In this document: positions 52,937-61,118 of the stretch, piece after piece
How positions within the stretch are numbered: position 1 is the stretch's first letter
Layout: the number at the start of each line of letters is the position of its first letter
From: Kitasatospora sp. GAS204B
GTDB lineage: Bacteria > Actinomycetota > Actinomycetes > Streptomycetales > Streptomycetaceae
Length of the DNA: 64,000 nt
Direction: 5' to 3'
Assembly: GCF_029892155.1 (NCBI RefSeq)
Contig: NZ_JARZAG010000031.1
Span: 1-64,000, forward strand
Notes under the pieces: generated by a model
Database searches by the model: none
Told to the model about the DNA's origin: nothing
What the model saw: only the letters and a program-made list of their open reading frames with translations
Made by a program: the position numbers and the translations under genes

Positions 52937-53869
52937 ATGACACGGGCGACGGCACGGCGGCGGGTGGTCCGGCTGCGCGGCGCGGAGCGCTCCCCGCGCC
53001 CGGACGCGCTGGCGGCGGAGGAGCCGCTGGAGATCCGGATCGGCGGCGAGGCGCTGACCGTCACCATGCGCACCCCGGGCGACGACTTCGACCTGGTGGC
53101 CGGCTTCCTGGTCGGCGAGGGACTGCTGCACCGGCGCGACCAGCTGGCGGCGCTGCGGTACTGCGCGGGGACGGACGCTGACGGGCAGAACACCTACAAC
53201 GTGGTCGACGCCACCCTGCGCGGCGCCGACAGCCTCCCGCTCTCCGCGCACCGCAACCTGCTCACCACCAGCGCCTGCGGGCTGTGCGGGCGGGACACGG
53301 TGGACGCCGTCCGCACCCATGTGCGGTTCAAGCCCGCCGACGACCCGCTCACCGTCCGCCCCGAGCTGCTCTACCGGCTGCCCGACGCGCTGCGCGCCGC
53401 CCAGCGCACCTTCGACTCGACCGGCGGGCTGCACGCCGCCGGCCTCTTCACGGCGGCCGGCGAGCTGCTCTGCGCCCGCGAGGACGTCGGGCGGCACAAC
53501 GCGGTGGACAAGGTGATCGGCTGGGCGCTGCGCGAGGACCGGCTGCCGCTCACCGGGCACCTGCTGCTGGTCAGCGGCCGGGCCTCGTTCGAGCTGACCC
53601 AGAAGGCGGCGCTGGCCGGGCTGCCGCTGCTGGCGGCGGTCTCGGCGCCCTCCTCGCTGGCCGCCGACCTCGCCGAGGAGCTGGGGCTGACCCTGGTCGG
53701 CTTCCTGCGCGGGGAGAGCGCGAACGTGTACACCCGGGCGGACCGGATCACGGGGGACGGGGGCGCCGCGGAGCAGATCAGCACGGAGCAGATCAGCGCG
53801 GACCGGATCACCGCGGACCGGATCACCGCGGACTCGTCAGCCAAGTCGACCATCGACCACCGCACCTGA
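52937..53869 (+). CDS. fdhD: Formate dehydrogenase accessory sulfurtransferase
   Basis: A 310-residue FdhD that passes sulfur from the cysteine desulfurase to the molybdenum cofactor of formate dehydrogenase. The N-terminal EEPLEIRIGGEALTVTMRTP, the essential Cys pair in TTSACGLCGRD, GLFTAAGELLCAREDVGRHNAVDKVIG and LVSGRASFELTQKAAL match the family. ATG 52937 has GGGGCGGC before it. The last 40 residues are an extra tail with four pentapeptide repeats (EQIST, EQISA, DRITA, DRITA). No formate dehydrogenase gene lies in the window. Confidence 0.93.
   Translation: MTRATARRRVVRLRGAERSPRPDALAAEEPLEIRIGGEALTVTMRTPGDDFDLVAGFLVGEGLLHRRDQLAALRYCAGTDADGQNTYNVVDATLRGADSLPLSAHRNLLTTSACGLCGRDTVDAVRTHVRFKPADDPLTVRPELLYRLPDALRAAQRTFDSTGGLHAAGLFTAAGELLCAREDVGRHNAVDKVIGWALREDRLPLTGHLLLVSGRASFELTQKAALAGLPLLAAVSAPSSLAADLAEELGLTLVGFLRGESANVYTRADRITGDGGAAEQISTEQISADRITADRITADSSAKSTIDHRT
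53771..53830 (+). repeat. Four 15-base in-frame repeats in fdhD
   Basis: GAGCAGATCAGCACG, a close copy, and two identical GACCGGATCACCGCG units run in tandem and encode the FdhD tail. A partial copy (GCGGACCGGATCACGG) lies about 30 bases upstream. Confidence 0.9.
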
Positions 53870-53876
53870 CGCCCCC

Positions 53877-55862
53877 TCACCCCGGCGGCGGCGAGGCCGG
53901 CCCCGAGAGCGCCACCGCGACCAGCGTCCGCAACGCCGCGGCGACCTGCCCCAGCGGCAGCGTGGCGTCGTCGGCGAAGAGCTCGACCAGCCAGCCGCCG
54001 GCCGGGTTGGCACCGCCCGCCGCCACCATGCCGCGGTAGCCGCCGACCACCAGCACCGCCTCCTCCGCCGCGTCGTTGCCCGGGGCGCCGGTCCGCAGCG
54101 CGAAGCTGCCACCGCCCACCGCGCGCCGGGTGAGCGGGTAGTGGTCGAGCTCGAAGATCGCGTCGGGTGCCTCGATCCGGGCCCGCAGGCTCTCCGCCCG
54201 GCGGGCCGCGCCCGGCGACAGGCCGCGCCCGGCCCGCGGGGTCGGGCCACTGGTCATCCGGTAGACCGCGTGCTGGGCGGTGTGCATCAGGCGCGAGCCC
54301 GGCGGCACGTAGGAGATCCACCAGGCGACCGCGTCCAGCAGCCGGGTCGCCGTCTCCGCGACGGTGGCCAGCCGCCCCAGGGTGTCGGCCGGATGGTGCA
54401 CCCGCGGCCCGTTCTCCTGGTCCAGCGCGGCCAGCACCACGGTGAGCAACTGCCCGGGGTCGGCGCTGTGCGCGGCGCCGCGGAACCGGCGGCGGTCCCC
54501 GTGCGGGCCACGCGCCACCCCGGCCGCGCGGCCGCGGGCGTCGGAGCTGCGGTGGTGCGGGTCGGCGGCGTCCGCGAGCAGCACCGTCGGGTCCGGCGTC
54601 AGACCGGGCCCGTGGCTGCGCCCGGCCACCACCGGGTGCGCGGCCCGGGCGGCCTTGGCCCGGTACTGGGCCGCGTCGGCGAGCCGGAAGAGCCGGTCGG
54701 AGGTGGTCACAGGGCCGATCGAGTCGCCGGTCGAGGCGATCCCGCAGGCCACCCCCTCCCCGTCGGCCAACTGCAGCGCCTTCGCGCACAGCTCCTCGGC
54801 CACCGCCACCACCTCGTCCGCCTTCTGCCCCTGCGCCAGCAGACAGAACTCGTCCCCGCCGAGGCGGGCGGCCAGGGAGCCCGGCAGCTTGGCACCGGCC
54901 ATCGAGAGCTGCCCGGCGAAACGTTCCAGCAGCCGGTCGCCCATCTCGTGGCCGTGCAGGTCGTTGATCCGCTTCAGCCCGTTGACGTCGCAGACCACCA
55001 GCGTGACCACGGTGTTGTCCCGGTTGTGGTCGGCCAGCGCGCTCTCCAGCCGGGCGTCCACCGCGCGCCGGTTCGCCAGCCCGGTGAGCGGGTCGGTGAA
55101 GGCCAGCCGGCGCAGGTCGGCCAGCCGCTCGGTCTGCGCCAGGCCGGCCGAGATCTGGGCCGCCAGCAGGGTCGCGTACTGCGCGTCCGCCTCGGTGAAG
55201 AGCGGCAGTTCGGCGCCGCGGGCCAGGTAGAGCTCACCCCAGGCCTGCCCGTGCAGCACGATCGGCGCCACCAGGCAGCAGGTCCGCCCGCGCCGGCGCA
55301 GTCCGGCGGCGCGTTGCTGGCAGAACGCGCCGGCGCCCGGGTGCGCGTACCCGCCGTAGCCGGCGTGCTCGGCCGGGACCAGGTCCTCCGCCGTCTGCAC
55401 CCAGGCCCTGGGCAGCCGCCCGGTGCTCCAGTGCTCATCCAGGTAGGTGACGATCTCCGGGAAGTCGGCCACCGGATACGACTCGTCCTCGGGGATCTCC
55501 TCCTCGCCGGCCGCCAGCTGACCGTGGTTGACCAGCACCCGCAGTCGCCCGGACTCGCGGTCCCAGACCGAGACGGCGGCCATGGTCGCCTCCAGCGCGC
55601 CGGTGGCCCGCACGGCGGCGGCCCGCACGGCCTCCAGCGCGCTCTGCGCGCCGGCCATGTCCTGGGCCAGCTCGACCACCGCCTGTAGCCGGCGGTCCAG
55701 GCCGATGGCCGTCACCTGGTCCAGCCGCTCGGCCCGCTCCTCGGCGTCCGCGCCGCTCCCGCTCCCCCGGTCGCCCCCGTCGCCGTGGGCGCCGCTCCGG
55801 TCGCCCCCGAGGCCGCCGGTGTCTCCCAGCTCCGCCATCACCTGCGCACCGCCCACGTTCAC
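53877..55862 (-). CDS. GAF-GGDEF protein, probable diguanylate cyclase
   Basis: A 661-residue soluble protein. A GAF-type sensor domain spans about 55-245 and has a Cys-rich loop (GAFCQQRAAG, RTCC). The GGDEF domain spans about 250-425: DPLTGLANRRAVD, CDVNGLKRINDLHGHEMGD and the intact RLGGDEFCLLA active site. The RxxD inhibitory site five residues before GGDEF is missing, so product feedback is not expected. About 200 C-terminal residues form a further, GAF-like domain I cannot name. GTG 55862 has AGGGG before it; ATG 55838 is an alternative. Place next to cya and fdhD recalls the S. coelicolor protein sometimes called CdgE. Confidence 0.9.
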   Translation of the reverse strand: MNVGGAQVMAELGDTGGLGGDRSGAHGDGGDRGSGSGADAEERAERLDQVTAIGLDRRLQAVVELAQDMAGAQSALEAVRAAAVRATGALEATMAAVSVWDRESGRLRVLVNHGQLAAGEEEIPEDESYPVADFPEIVTYLDEHWSTGRLPRAWVQTAEDLVPAEHAGYGGYAHPGAGAFCQQRAAGLRRRGRTCCLVAPIVLHGQAWGELYLARGAELPLFTEADAQYATLLAAQISAGLAQTERLADLRRLAFTDPLTGLANRRAVDARLESALADHNRDNTVVTLVVCDVNGLKRINDLHGHEMGDRLLERFAGQLSMAGAKLPGSLAARLGGDEFCLLAQGQKADEVVAVAEELCAKALQLADGEGVACGIASTGDSIGPVTTSDRLFRLADAAQYRAKAARAAHPVVAGRSHGPGLTPDPTVLLADAADPHHRSSDARGRAAGVARGPHGDRRRFRGAAHSADPGQLLTVVLAALDQENGPRVHHPADTLGRLATVAETATRLLDAVAWWISYVPPGSRLMHTAQHAVYRMTSGPTPRAGRGLSPGAARRAESLRARIEAPDAIFELDHYPLTRRAVGGGSFALRTGAPGNDAAEEAVLVVGGYRGMVAAGGANPAGGWLVELFADDATLPLGQVAAALRTLVAVALSGPASPPPG

Positions 55863-55968
55863 CCCTGCCGCTGAATCCGGTACTCCCGCGTTCGGGACCA
55901 GACTAGGAGGGATTGCCGAGGATATGCCCGGTTTACCGGAAATGCCCGGAATCCACGCGATTGAGCTG

Positions 55969-56016
55969 CTATCGTGCCGACTTTGCCCGGCGCTACCGTG
56001 CCGGCTTCGCCCGGCG
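55969..56016 (-). repeat. 24-base tandem duplication over the cya stop codon
   Basis: Two adjacent 24-base units (55969-55992 and 55993-56016) agree at 21 positions. Each ends, on the minus strand, in an in-frame TAG; the inner copy encodes RRAKPAR-stop, the actual cya terminus, and the outer one would encode RRAKSAR-stop. Confidence 0.9.
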
Positions 56017-57192
56017 GCTCAGCAGCCACGGCTCGACCAGCCCGAGCCCGCGCACCGGGCGGCGCCACATCGCCTGCAGCTGGAAGCGCGGCGCCCCCGC
56101 CGCGCCCGCCGCGCGACCCATCGAGCCCAGCGGCACCCCGGAGTGCGCCGCGAGCGCGTCCGCCAGCTGCGCCTGGGTACTGCCCGTCCCGTCCGCCGCG
56201 CCCTGCGCGGCCGCCCCGGCCTGCTCCAGCGCCGCCGCGAACTCCCCGTCGATCAGCACGGCGTCCCGCTGCGCGATCGAGGTGAGCCGGCTGGCCAGGT
56301 TGACGGTGGTGCCGAAGACGTCGCCCATCCGCGAGGTGACCGTGCCGAACGCCATGCCGACCCGCAGGGCCGGGATGTTCTCCTCGTCGGTCAGCGTCTC
56401 CACCAGGCTGAGCGCGATCTCGGCCGCGGTCACCGGGTCCTCGGAGACGAAGAGGATCTCGTCGCCCAGGGTCTTGATCAGCCGCCCGCCCTGACCGGCG
56501 ATCAGGTCGGCGCAGGTGGACTCGAAGGTCTCCACCAGCTCGCCGAGCTCCTCCTCCTCCAATCGCCGGGACAGCCGGGTGAAGCCGACCAGGTCGGCGA
56601 AGCCCACCGCGAGCCGGCCGCTGGTGATCTCGGTGTCCTCGGCCGCCTGCACCACCCGTCCGGTGACGGCGGCCAGCTGCCGGCGCCAGACGTAGATCAG
56701 GAACTGCTCCAGTTCCGGCAGCAGCAGCTCGACCAGCGGGTAGGCCACCTCGGCCCTGGTCAGCCCCGGTTCGGCGGCCTGGGTCAGGTTCTCCAGGAAG
56801 GTGTCCATCTGCCAGCCGGCCAGCCGGGCGGTGGTCTGGCCGGTGGAGCGGGCCACCTGGATCGCCATCGACTCGTTGATCAGCCCGGACTCCACCAGAC
56901 CGGCCAGCCGGCGCAGCGCGATCACGTCGCCGTCGTTGAGCGCCCGCTGCTGGCCGATGTCGGGGAAGCCCATCGCACGCCAGAACCGGGTGGCCAGCTC
57001 CATCGGCACCTCGGCGGTGCGGGCCGCCTGATAGGGGGTGTACCGGCGCGGCGCCCCGAGGATCAGCTCCTCCAGGTCGAGCGCGACGGTGTGGTCCGCC
57101 TCGTCGGGGCCGTCACCGCCCCGCGCGATGTCGTCCGGCCCGAGCCCGCCGTCGTCCTCTGCCACCGGTCCGTCCCCGTGCGGTCGCCGCAC
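55993..57192 (-). CDS. cya: Class III adenylate cyclase
   Basis: A 399-residue cyclase making cAMP. The N-terminal half (about 30-190) is an all-helical regulatory region typical of the actinobacterial pH-sensing type, with a MerR-like start (YTPYQAARTAEVP). The catalytic domain (about 205-320) has metal Asp residues in FADLVGFTRLSRRL and TLGDEILF, and the transition-state Asn and Arg in NLASRL. The GTG at 57192 sits inside a GTGCGG/CCGCAC palindrome; a GTG nine codons in (57165) has a better ribosome site. cAMP acts through Crp in germination and development in Streptomyces. Confidence 0.92.
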   Translation of the reverse strand: MRRPHGDGPVAEDDGGLGPDDIARGGDGPDEADHTVALDLEELILGAPRRYTPYQAARTAEVPMELATRFWRAMGFPDIGQQRALNDGDVIALRRLAGLVESGLINESMAIQVARSTGQTTARLAGWQMDTFLENLTQAAEPGLTRAEVAYPLVELLLPELEQFLIYVWRRQLAAVTGRVVQAAEDTEITSGRLAVGFADLVGFTRLSRRLEEEELGELVETFESTCADLIAGQGGRLIKTLGDEILFVSEDPVTAAEIALSLVETLTDEENIPALRVGMAFGTVTSRMGDVFGTTVNLASRLTSIAQRDAVLIDGEFAAALEQAGAAAQGAADGTGSTQAQLADALAAHSGVPLGSMGRAAGAAGAPRFQLQAMWRRPVRGLGLVEPWLLSRRAKPAR

Positions 57193-57345
57193 TTGCCGTT
57201 GAGTTCCCGTCCTTCGTGAGGCACTCCGCCGCCCGGGGACGTGGCGCGCCTCACACCGTTGCCAGGTGGAATGGTCGCACGGAATTCGCCGATCCGGGGC
57301 ATCCGGACCTGACGAACCCGCGTCGCGACGCCGTCGAACCGGTGC

Positions 57346-58242
57346 TCAGCCGGTGCGCGGCTGGGGTCGCAGATGCACCACGTCGCCCGCGCCGACCGAC
57401 TGCCGCGCGCCGTCCACGCCGCGCACCACCAGGCGCCCGTCGGCGTCCAGCGCGACCGCCTCGCCGCGCAGTTCACGCTCCCCGGGCAGTTGCACCACGA
57501 CCTGGCGCCCCAGCGTGGTGCAGCGCCGGGTGTAGGCCGCCAGCAGCCCGCTGGTCTGCGGGTCGCCGGCCGCCGCCTGCCACTCGCCGTACAGCTCGGC
57601 GAACTCGCGCAGCAGCGCGCGCAGCAGGGTGGTGCGGTCGGTGACCTCGGCGCCGACCAGCGCGAGCGAGGTGGCGGTGGGCACCGGCAGCTCCTCCTCG
57701 CGCAGCGACACGTTCAGCCCCAGGCCCGCGACCACGGCCTCGCCGGTCAGCTCGGTGAGGATGCCGCCGATCTTGCGCTCCTCACCCGCGTGCTCGACCT
57801 GTAGGTCGTTGGGCCACTTCAGGCCGACCTCCACCCCGGCCACCCGGTGCAGCGTGGCGGCCGCCGAGACGCCGACCAGGATCGGCAGCCAGCCCAGCCG
57901 CTCGCGCGGCACGGAGGGACGCAGCAGCAGCGACAGGAAGAGGCCGGACCGGGCCGGGGCGCTCCACCTGCGGTCCAGCCGGCCGCGCCCGGCGTTCTGC
58001 CGCTCGGCGATCAGCACCGCGCCCTCGGCGGCGCCGTCCCTGGCCCGGGCGGTCAGGTCGCTGTTGGTGGAGCCGGTCTCCTCGACCACGTCGAGCGCGG
58101 TCCACAGGCCACCGGGCAGCAGCAGGTCGTGGCGCAGCACGGCGGCGTCCAGCGGCGGGCGGTCGAGGTCGGTCCAGGGTGACGGGCCGTCGTGGCCGAA
58201 ACCACGCAGTCCGCTGCGGCGGGGACGATCTGGCTCGGTCAT
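57346..58242 (-). CDS. birA: Biotin-[acetyl-CoA-carboxylase] ligase
   Basis: A 298-residue biotin protein ligase that activates biotin with ATP and attaches it to the Lys of carboxylase carrier domains. The ATP/biotin loop is GRGRLDRRW, LKWPNDL has the catalytic Lys and GLGLNVSL follows. The N-terminus lacks a winged helix, so unlike E. coli BirA it is not a repressor. It is divergent from the carboxylase beta gene, its most likely partner system. Confidence 0.93.
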   Translation of the reverse strand: MTEPDRPRRSGLRGFGHDGPSPWTDLDRPPLDAAVLRHDLLLPGGLWTALDVVEETGSTNSDLTARARDGAAEGAVLIAERQNAGRGRLDRRWSAPARSGLFLSLLLRPSVPRERLGWLPILVGVSAAATLHRVAGVEVGLKWPNDLQVEHAGEERKIGGILTELTGEAVVAGLGLNVSLREEELPVPTATSLALVGAEVTDRTTLLRALLREFAELYGEWQAAAGDPQTSGLLAAYTRRCTTLGRQVVVQLPGERELRGEAVALDADGRLVVRGVDGARQSVGAGDVVHLRPQPRTG

Positions 58243-58359
58243 GGCCCTAGCGTATGGGGGGCGAACGGGCCGGCCCCAGGCCGACCCATCGTCCCGCAGA
58301 AACGCTGATTAACACACTGTGTCGCTGGCCATAACGCGAAGGGCGCGGGGCTGGCTACG

Positions 58360-58373
58360 CTACCGGACGGTAG
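58360..58373. promoter_or_regulatory. TetR-type palindrome before the carboxylase beta gene
   Basis: CTACCGGACGGTAG, an exact 6+2+6 inverted repeat, lies 69-82 bases before the beta-subunit start and overlaps a TACGCT -10-like hexamer. A second palindrome, ACACACTGTGT, is at 58313-58323. The first form is typical for TetR-family regulators of fatty-acid genes. Confidence 0.5.
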
Positions 58374-58441
58374 TCCTCGGCATCGTCCGGTTCGGACTCC
58401 CCCACCCTCCAACGCGCCTCTCACGTGAGGAACTCCACGGG

Positions 58442-60046
58442 ATGACCGACGTGCCCACCGACCAGTCGCTGGACCCGCACACCACCGCCGGCAAGCTCGC
58501 CGACCTGCGCCGCAGGATCGACGAGGCGGTGCACTCCGGCTCCGCCGCGGCGGTCGAGAAGCAGCACGCCAAGGGCAAGCTGACAGCCCGTGAGCGGGTG
58601 CTCGAACTGCTCGACGAGGACTCCTTCGTGGAGTTCGACGAATTCGCCCGGCACCGCTCGACCAACTTCGGCCAGCAGAAGAACCGGCCGTACGGCGACG
58701 GCGTGGTCACCGGCTACGGCACCGTGGACGGCCGTCAGGTCGCCGTCTTCGCCCAGGACTTCACCGTCTTCGGCGGCTCGCTCGGCGAGGTGTTCGGCGA
58801 GAAGATCGTCAAGGTGATGGACTTCGCGCTGAAGACCGGCTGCCCGGTGATCGGCATCAACGACTCCGGCGGCGCCCGGATCCAGGAGGGCGTGGTCTCG
58901 CTCGGCCTGTACGGCGAGATCTTCCGCCGCAACGTGCACGCCTCCGGGGTGATCCCGCAGATCTCGCTGATCCTGGGCCCGTGCGCGGGCGGCGCGGTCT
59001 ACTCGCCGGCGATCACCGACTTCGTGGTGATGGCGGACCAGACCTCGCACATGTTCATCACAGGGCCCGACGTGATCAAGACGGTGACCGGCGAGGACGT
59101 CGGCATGGAGGAGTTGGGCGGCGCCCGCTCGCACAACACCAAGTCCGGCAACGCGCACTACCTGGCCGCGGACGAGAAGGAGGCGATCGAGTACGTCAAG
59201 AGCCTGCTCTCGTACCTGCCCTCCAACAACCTGAGCGACCCGCCCGGCTTCCCCGAGGAAGCGGACCTCACGGTGACCGAGCAGGACCTCGAACTCGACA
59301 CGCTCGTGCCGGACTCGGCGAACCAGCCGTACGACATGCACACCGTGATCGAGCACATCCTGGACGACGGCGAGTTCCTGGAGACCCAGCCGCTGTACGC
59401 CCGCAACATCATCACCGGCTTCGGCCGGGTCGAGGGCCAGCCGGTGGGCGTCGTCGGCAACCAGCCGCTGGACCTGGCCGGCTGCCTGGACATCGCGGCC
59501 AGCGAGAAGGCCGCGCGCTTCGTGCGGACCTGCGACAGCTTCAACATCCCGGTGCTCACCTTCGTGGACGTGCCCGGCTTCCTGCCGGGCACCGGCCAGG
59601 AGTGGGACGGCATCATCCGGCGCGGCGCCAAGCTGATCTACGCCTACGCCGAGGCCACCGTGCCGCTGATCACCGTGATCACCCGCAAGGCCTTCGGCGG
59701 CGCCTACGACGTGATGGGTTCCAAGCACCTGGGCGCCGACCTCAACCTGGCCTGGCCCACCGCGCAGATCGCCGTGATGGGCGCCCAGGGCGCGGCCAAC
59801 ATCGTCTACCGGCGCGAGCTGGCCGACGCCGCGGCCGCCGGCGCCGACGTGGACGCCCGCCGGGCCGAGCTGGTCGCCGAGTACGAGGACACCCTGCTCA
59901 ACCCGTACCTCGCCGCCGAGCGCGGCTACGTGGACGCGGTGGTCGCGCCCTCCGAGACCCGCCGGCACATCGTGCGCGGGCTGCGGGCGCTGCGCGGCAA
60001 GCGCGAGGTGCTGCCGCCCAAGAAGCACGGGAACATCCCTCTGTAG
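58442..60046 (+). CDS. pccB: Acyl-CoA carboxylase beta subunit (carboxyltransferase)
   Basis: A 534-residue carboxyltransferase that moves carboxyl from biotin to propionyl- or acetyl-CoA, giving methylmalonyl- or malonyl-CoA for fatty acids and polyketides. The two acyl/biotin-binding halves are clear: GINDSGGARIQEGVVSLG with GPCAGGAVYSPA, and VDVPGFLPGTGQE with RKAFGGAYDVMGSKHLGAD. The residue deciding acyl choice (Asp in GGAYDVM) is of the propionyl-type. ATG 58442 has GAGGAA 12 bases upstream. Followed by the epsilon gene. Confidence 0.94.
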   Translation: MTDVPTDQSLDPHTTAGKLADLRRRIDEAVHSGSAAAVEKQHAKGKLTARERVLELLDEDSFVEFDEFARHRSTNFGQQKNRPYGDGVVTGYGTVDGRQVAVFAQDFTVFGGSLGEVFGEKIVKVMDFALKTGCPVIGINDSGGARIQEGVVSLGLYGEIFRRNVHASGVIPQISLILGPCAGGAVYSPAITDFVVMADQTSHMFITGPDVIKTVTGEDVGMEELGGARSHNTKSGNAHYLAADEKEAIEYVKSLLSYLPSNNLSDPPGFPEEADLTVTEQDLELDTLVPDSANQPYDMHTVIEHILDDGEFLETQPLYARNIITGFGRVEGQPVGVVGNQPLDLAGCLDIAASEKAARFVRTCDSFNIPVLTFVDVPGFLPGTGQEWDGIIRRGAKLIYAYAEATVPLITVITRKAFGGAYDVMGSKHLGADLNLAWPTAQIAVMGAQGAANIVYRRELADAAAAGADVDARRAELVAEYEDTLLNPYLAAERGYVDAVVAPSETRRHIVRGLRALRGKREVLPPKKHGNIPL

Positions 60047-60179
60047 GGCTCGCCCCACCTCCCCGCCGAGCGACTGGGCTGCGACGCAGCGGAGGGTGGG
60101 GGTGGCCGAGGAACGAGGCCGCACCCGCCCGCAGCGCAGGAGCAGCCCACCAAGCGGCCCTGTGAACGGAAAGGACCCG

Positions 60180-60404
60180 ATGATGCCCCCCATCCAGGTG
60201 CTGCACGGGCAGCCGACCCCCGAGGAGCTGGCCACCGTCCTGGCGGTGGTCCAAGCCCGGGCCGCCGCCGGCGCGGCCGCCGCCGAGGCGGCGCGTCGCT
60301 CGGCGAGCGGCCCGGCCTCCCCGTGGACCGACCCCGCCCGGCGCGTCCGCGCCACCCCCCGCCCCGGCGCCCACGCCTGGCGGACCTCCGGTTGGGCCCA
60401 CTGA
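60180..60404 (+). CDS. pccE: Acyl-CoA carboxylase epsilon subunit
   Basis: A 74-residue protein (IQVLHGQPTPEELATVLAVVQA, then an Ala-rich helix, ending in RRVRATPRPGAHAWRTSGW). Epsilon subunits bind the alpha-beta carboxylase of actinomycetes and raise its activity. AAAGGA precedes ATG 60180. Between pccB and this gene (60047-60179) I see nothing firm apart from a possible hairpin. Confidence 0.9.
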   Translation: MMPPIQVLHGQPTPEELATVLAVVQARAAAGAAAAEAARRSASGPASPWTDPARRVRATPRPGAHAWRTSGWAH

Positions 60405-60452
60405 CCGACCGGCCGGCGTAGGGCCGCGCTCCGCTGCCCTACGCTGGCCCGC

Positions 60453-61052
60453 ATGACCGATCGCCGTACCCTCGTGCTCGCCTCCGCCTCCCCCGCCCGG
60501 CTCGGGCTGCTCCGCCAGGCCGGGTTGGACCCCCGGGTGATCGTCAGCGGAGTGGACGAGGACGCGCTGAGCGCCGCCACCCCCGCCGAGCTGGCCCTGG
60601 TGCTCGCCGAGGCCAAGGCCGCCGCGGTGGCCGCCGACCTGACCGAGGGCGAGCTGGTGATCGGCTGCGACTCGGTCCTCGAACTCGACGGGCAGGCGCT
60701 CGGCAAGCCCGCCGACGCCGCCGACGCGCTGGCCCGCTGGCGCTCGATGCGCGGGCGCAGCGGCGTGCTGCGGACCGGGCACTGCGTGATCGACTCCGCG
60801 AACGGCCGCCAGGTGTCGGCCACCGCCTCCACCACCGTGCACTTCGCCGAGCCCGACGACGCCGAGCTCGAGGCCTACGTGGCCAGCGGCGAACCGCTGC
60901 ACGTGGCCGGGGCGTTCACCCTGGACGGGCGCTCGGCCCCGTTCGTCCGCGGGATCGAGGGCGACCACGGCAACGTGATCGGCCTGTCGCTGCCGCTGCT
61001 GCGCACCCTGCTGGCCGATCTAGGGGTGCGGATCACCGATCTCTGGGGTTGA
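60453..61052 (+). CDS. maf: Maf family nucleoside triphosphate pyrophosphatase
   Basis: A 199-residue Maf protein that hydrolyses dTTP/UTP or modified nucleotides to the monophosphate, a house-cleaning role; in Bacillus it affects septation. LASASPARLGLLRQAGL, the catalytic GCDSVLELDGQALGKP and GIEGDHGNVIGLSLPLL are conserved. It lies 49 bases after the epsilon gene in the carboxylase locus, as in other streptomycetes. Confidence 0.94.
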   Translation: MTDRRTLVLASASPARLGLLRQAGLDPRVIVSGVDEDALSAATPAELALVLAEAKAAAVAADLTEGELVIGCDSVLELDGQALGKPADAADALARWRSMRGRSGVLRTGHCVIDSANGRQVSATASTTVHFAEPDDAELEAYVASGEPLHVAGAFTLDGRSAPFVRGIEGDHGNVIGLSLPLLRTLLADLGVRITDLWG

Positions 61053-61118
61053 ACCATGGGCCCCTACGCCACCGCGCCGCTAGGCTGGCGCCGCCAGTCA
61101 AGGGGGAGGTCGGTGGCG

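Noticed and set aside
57178..57192. GTGCGG-TCG-CCGCAC palindrome at the cya start as a Crp site
   Set aside because: The half-sites do not match TGTGA, and the spacing fits poorly. In such GC-rich sequence a six-base inverted repeat is common.
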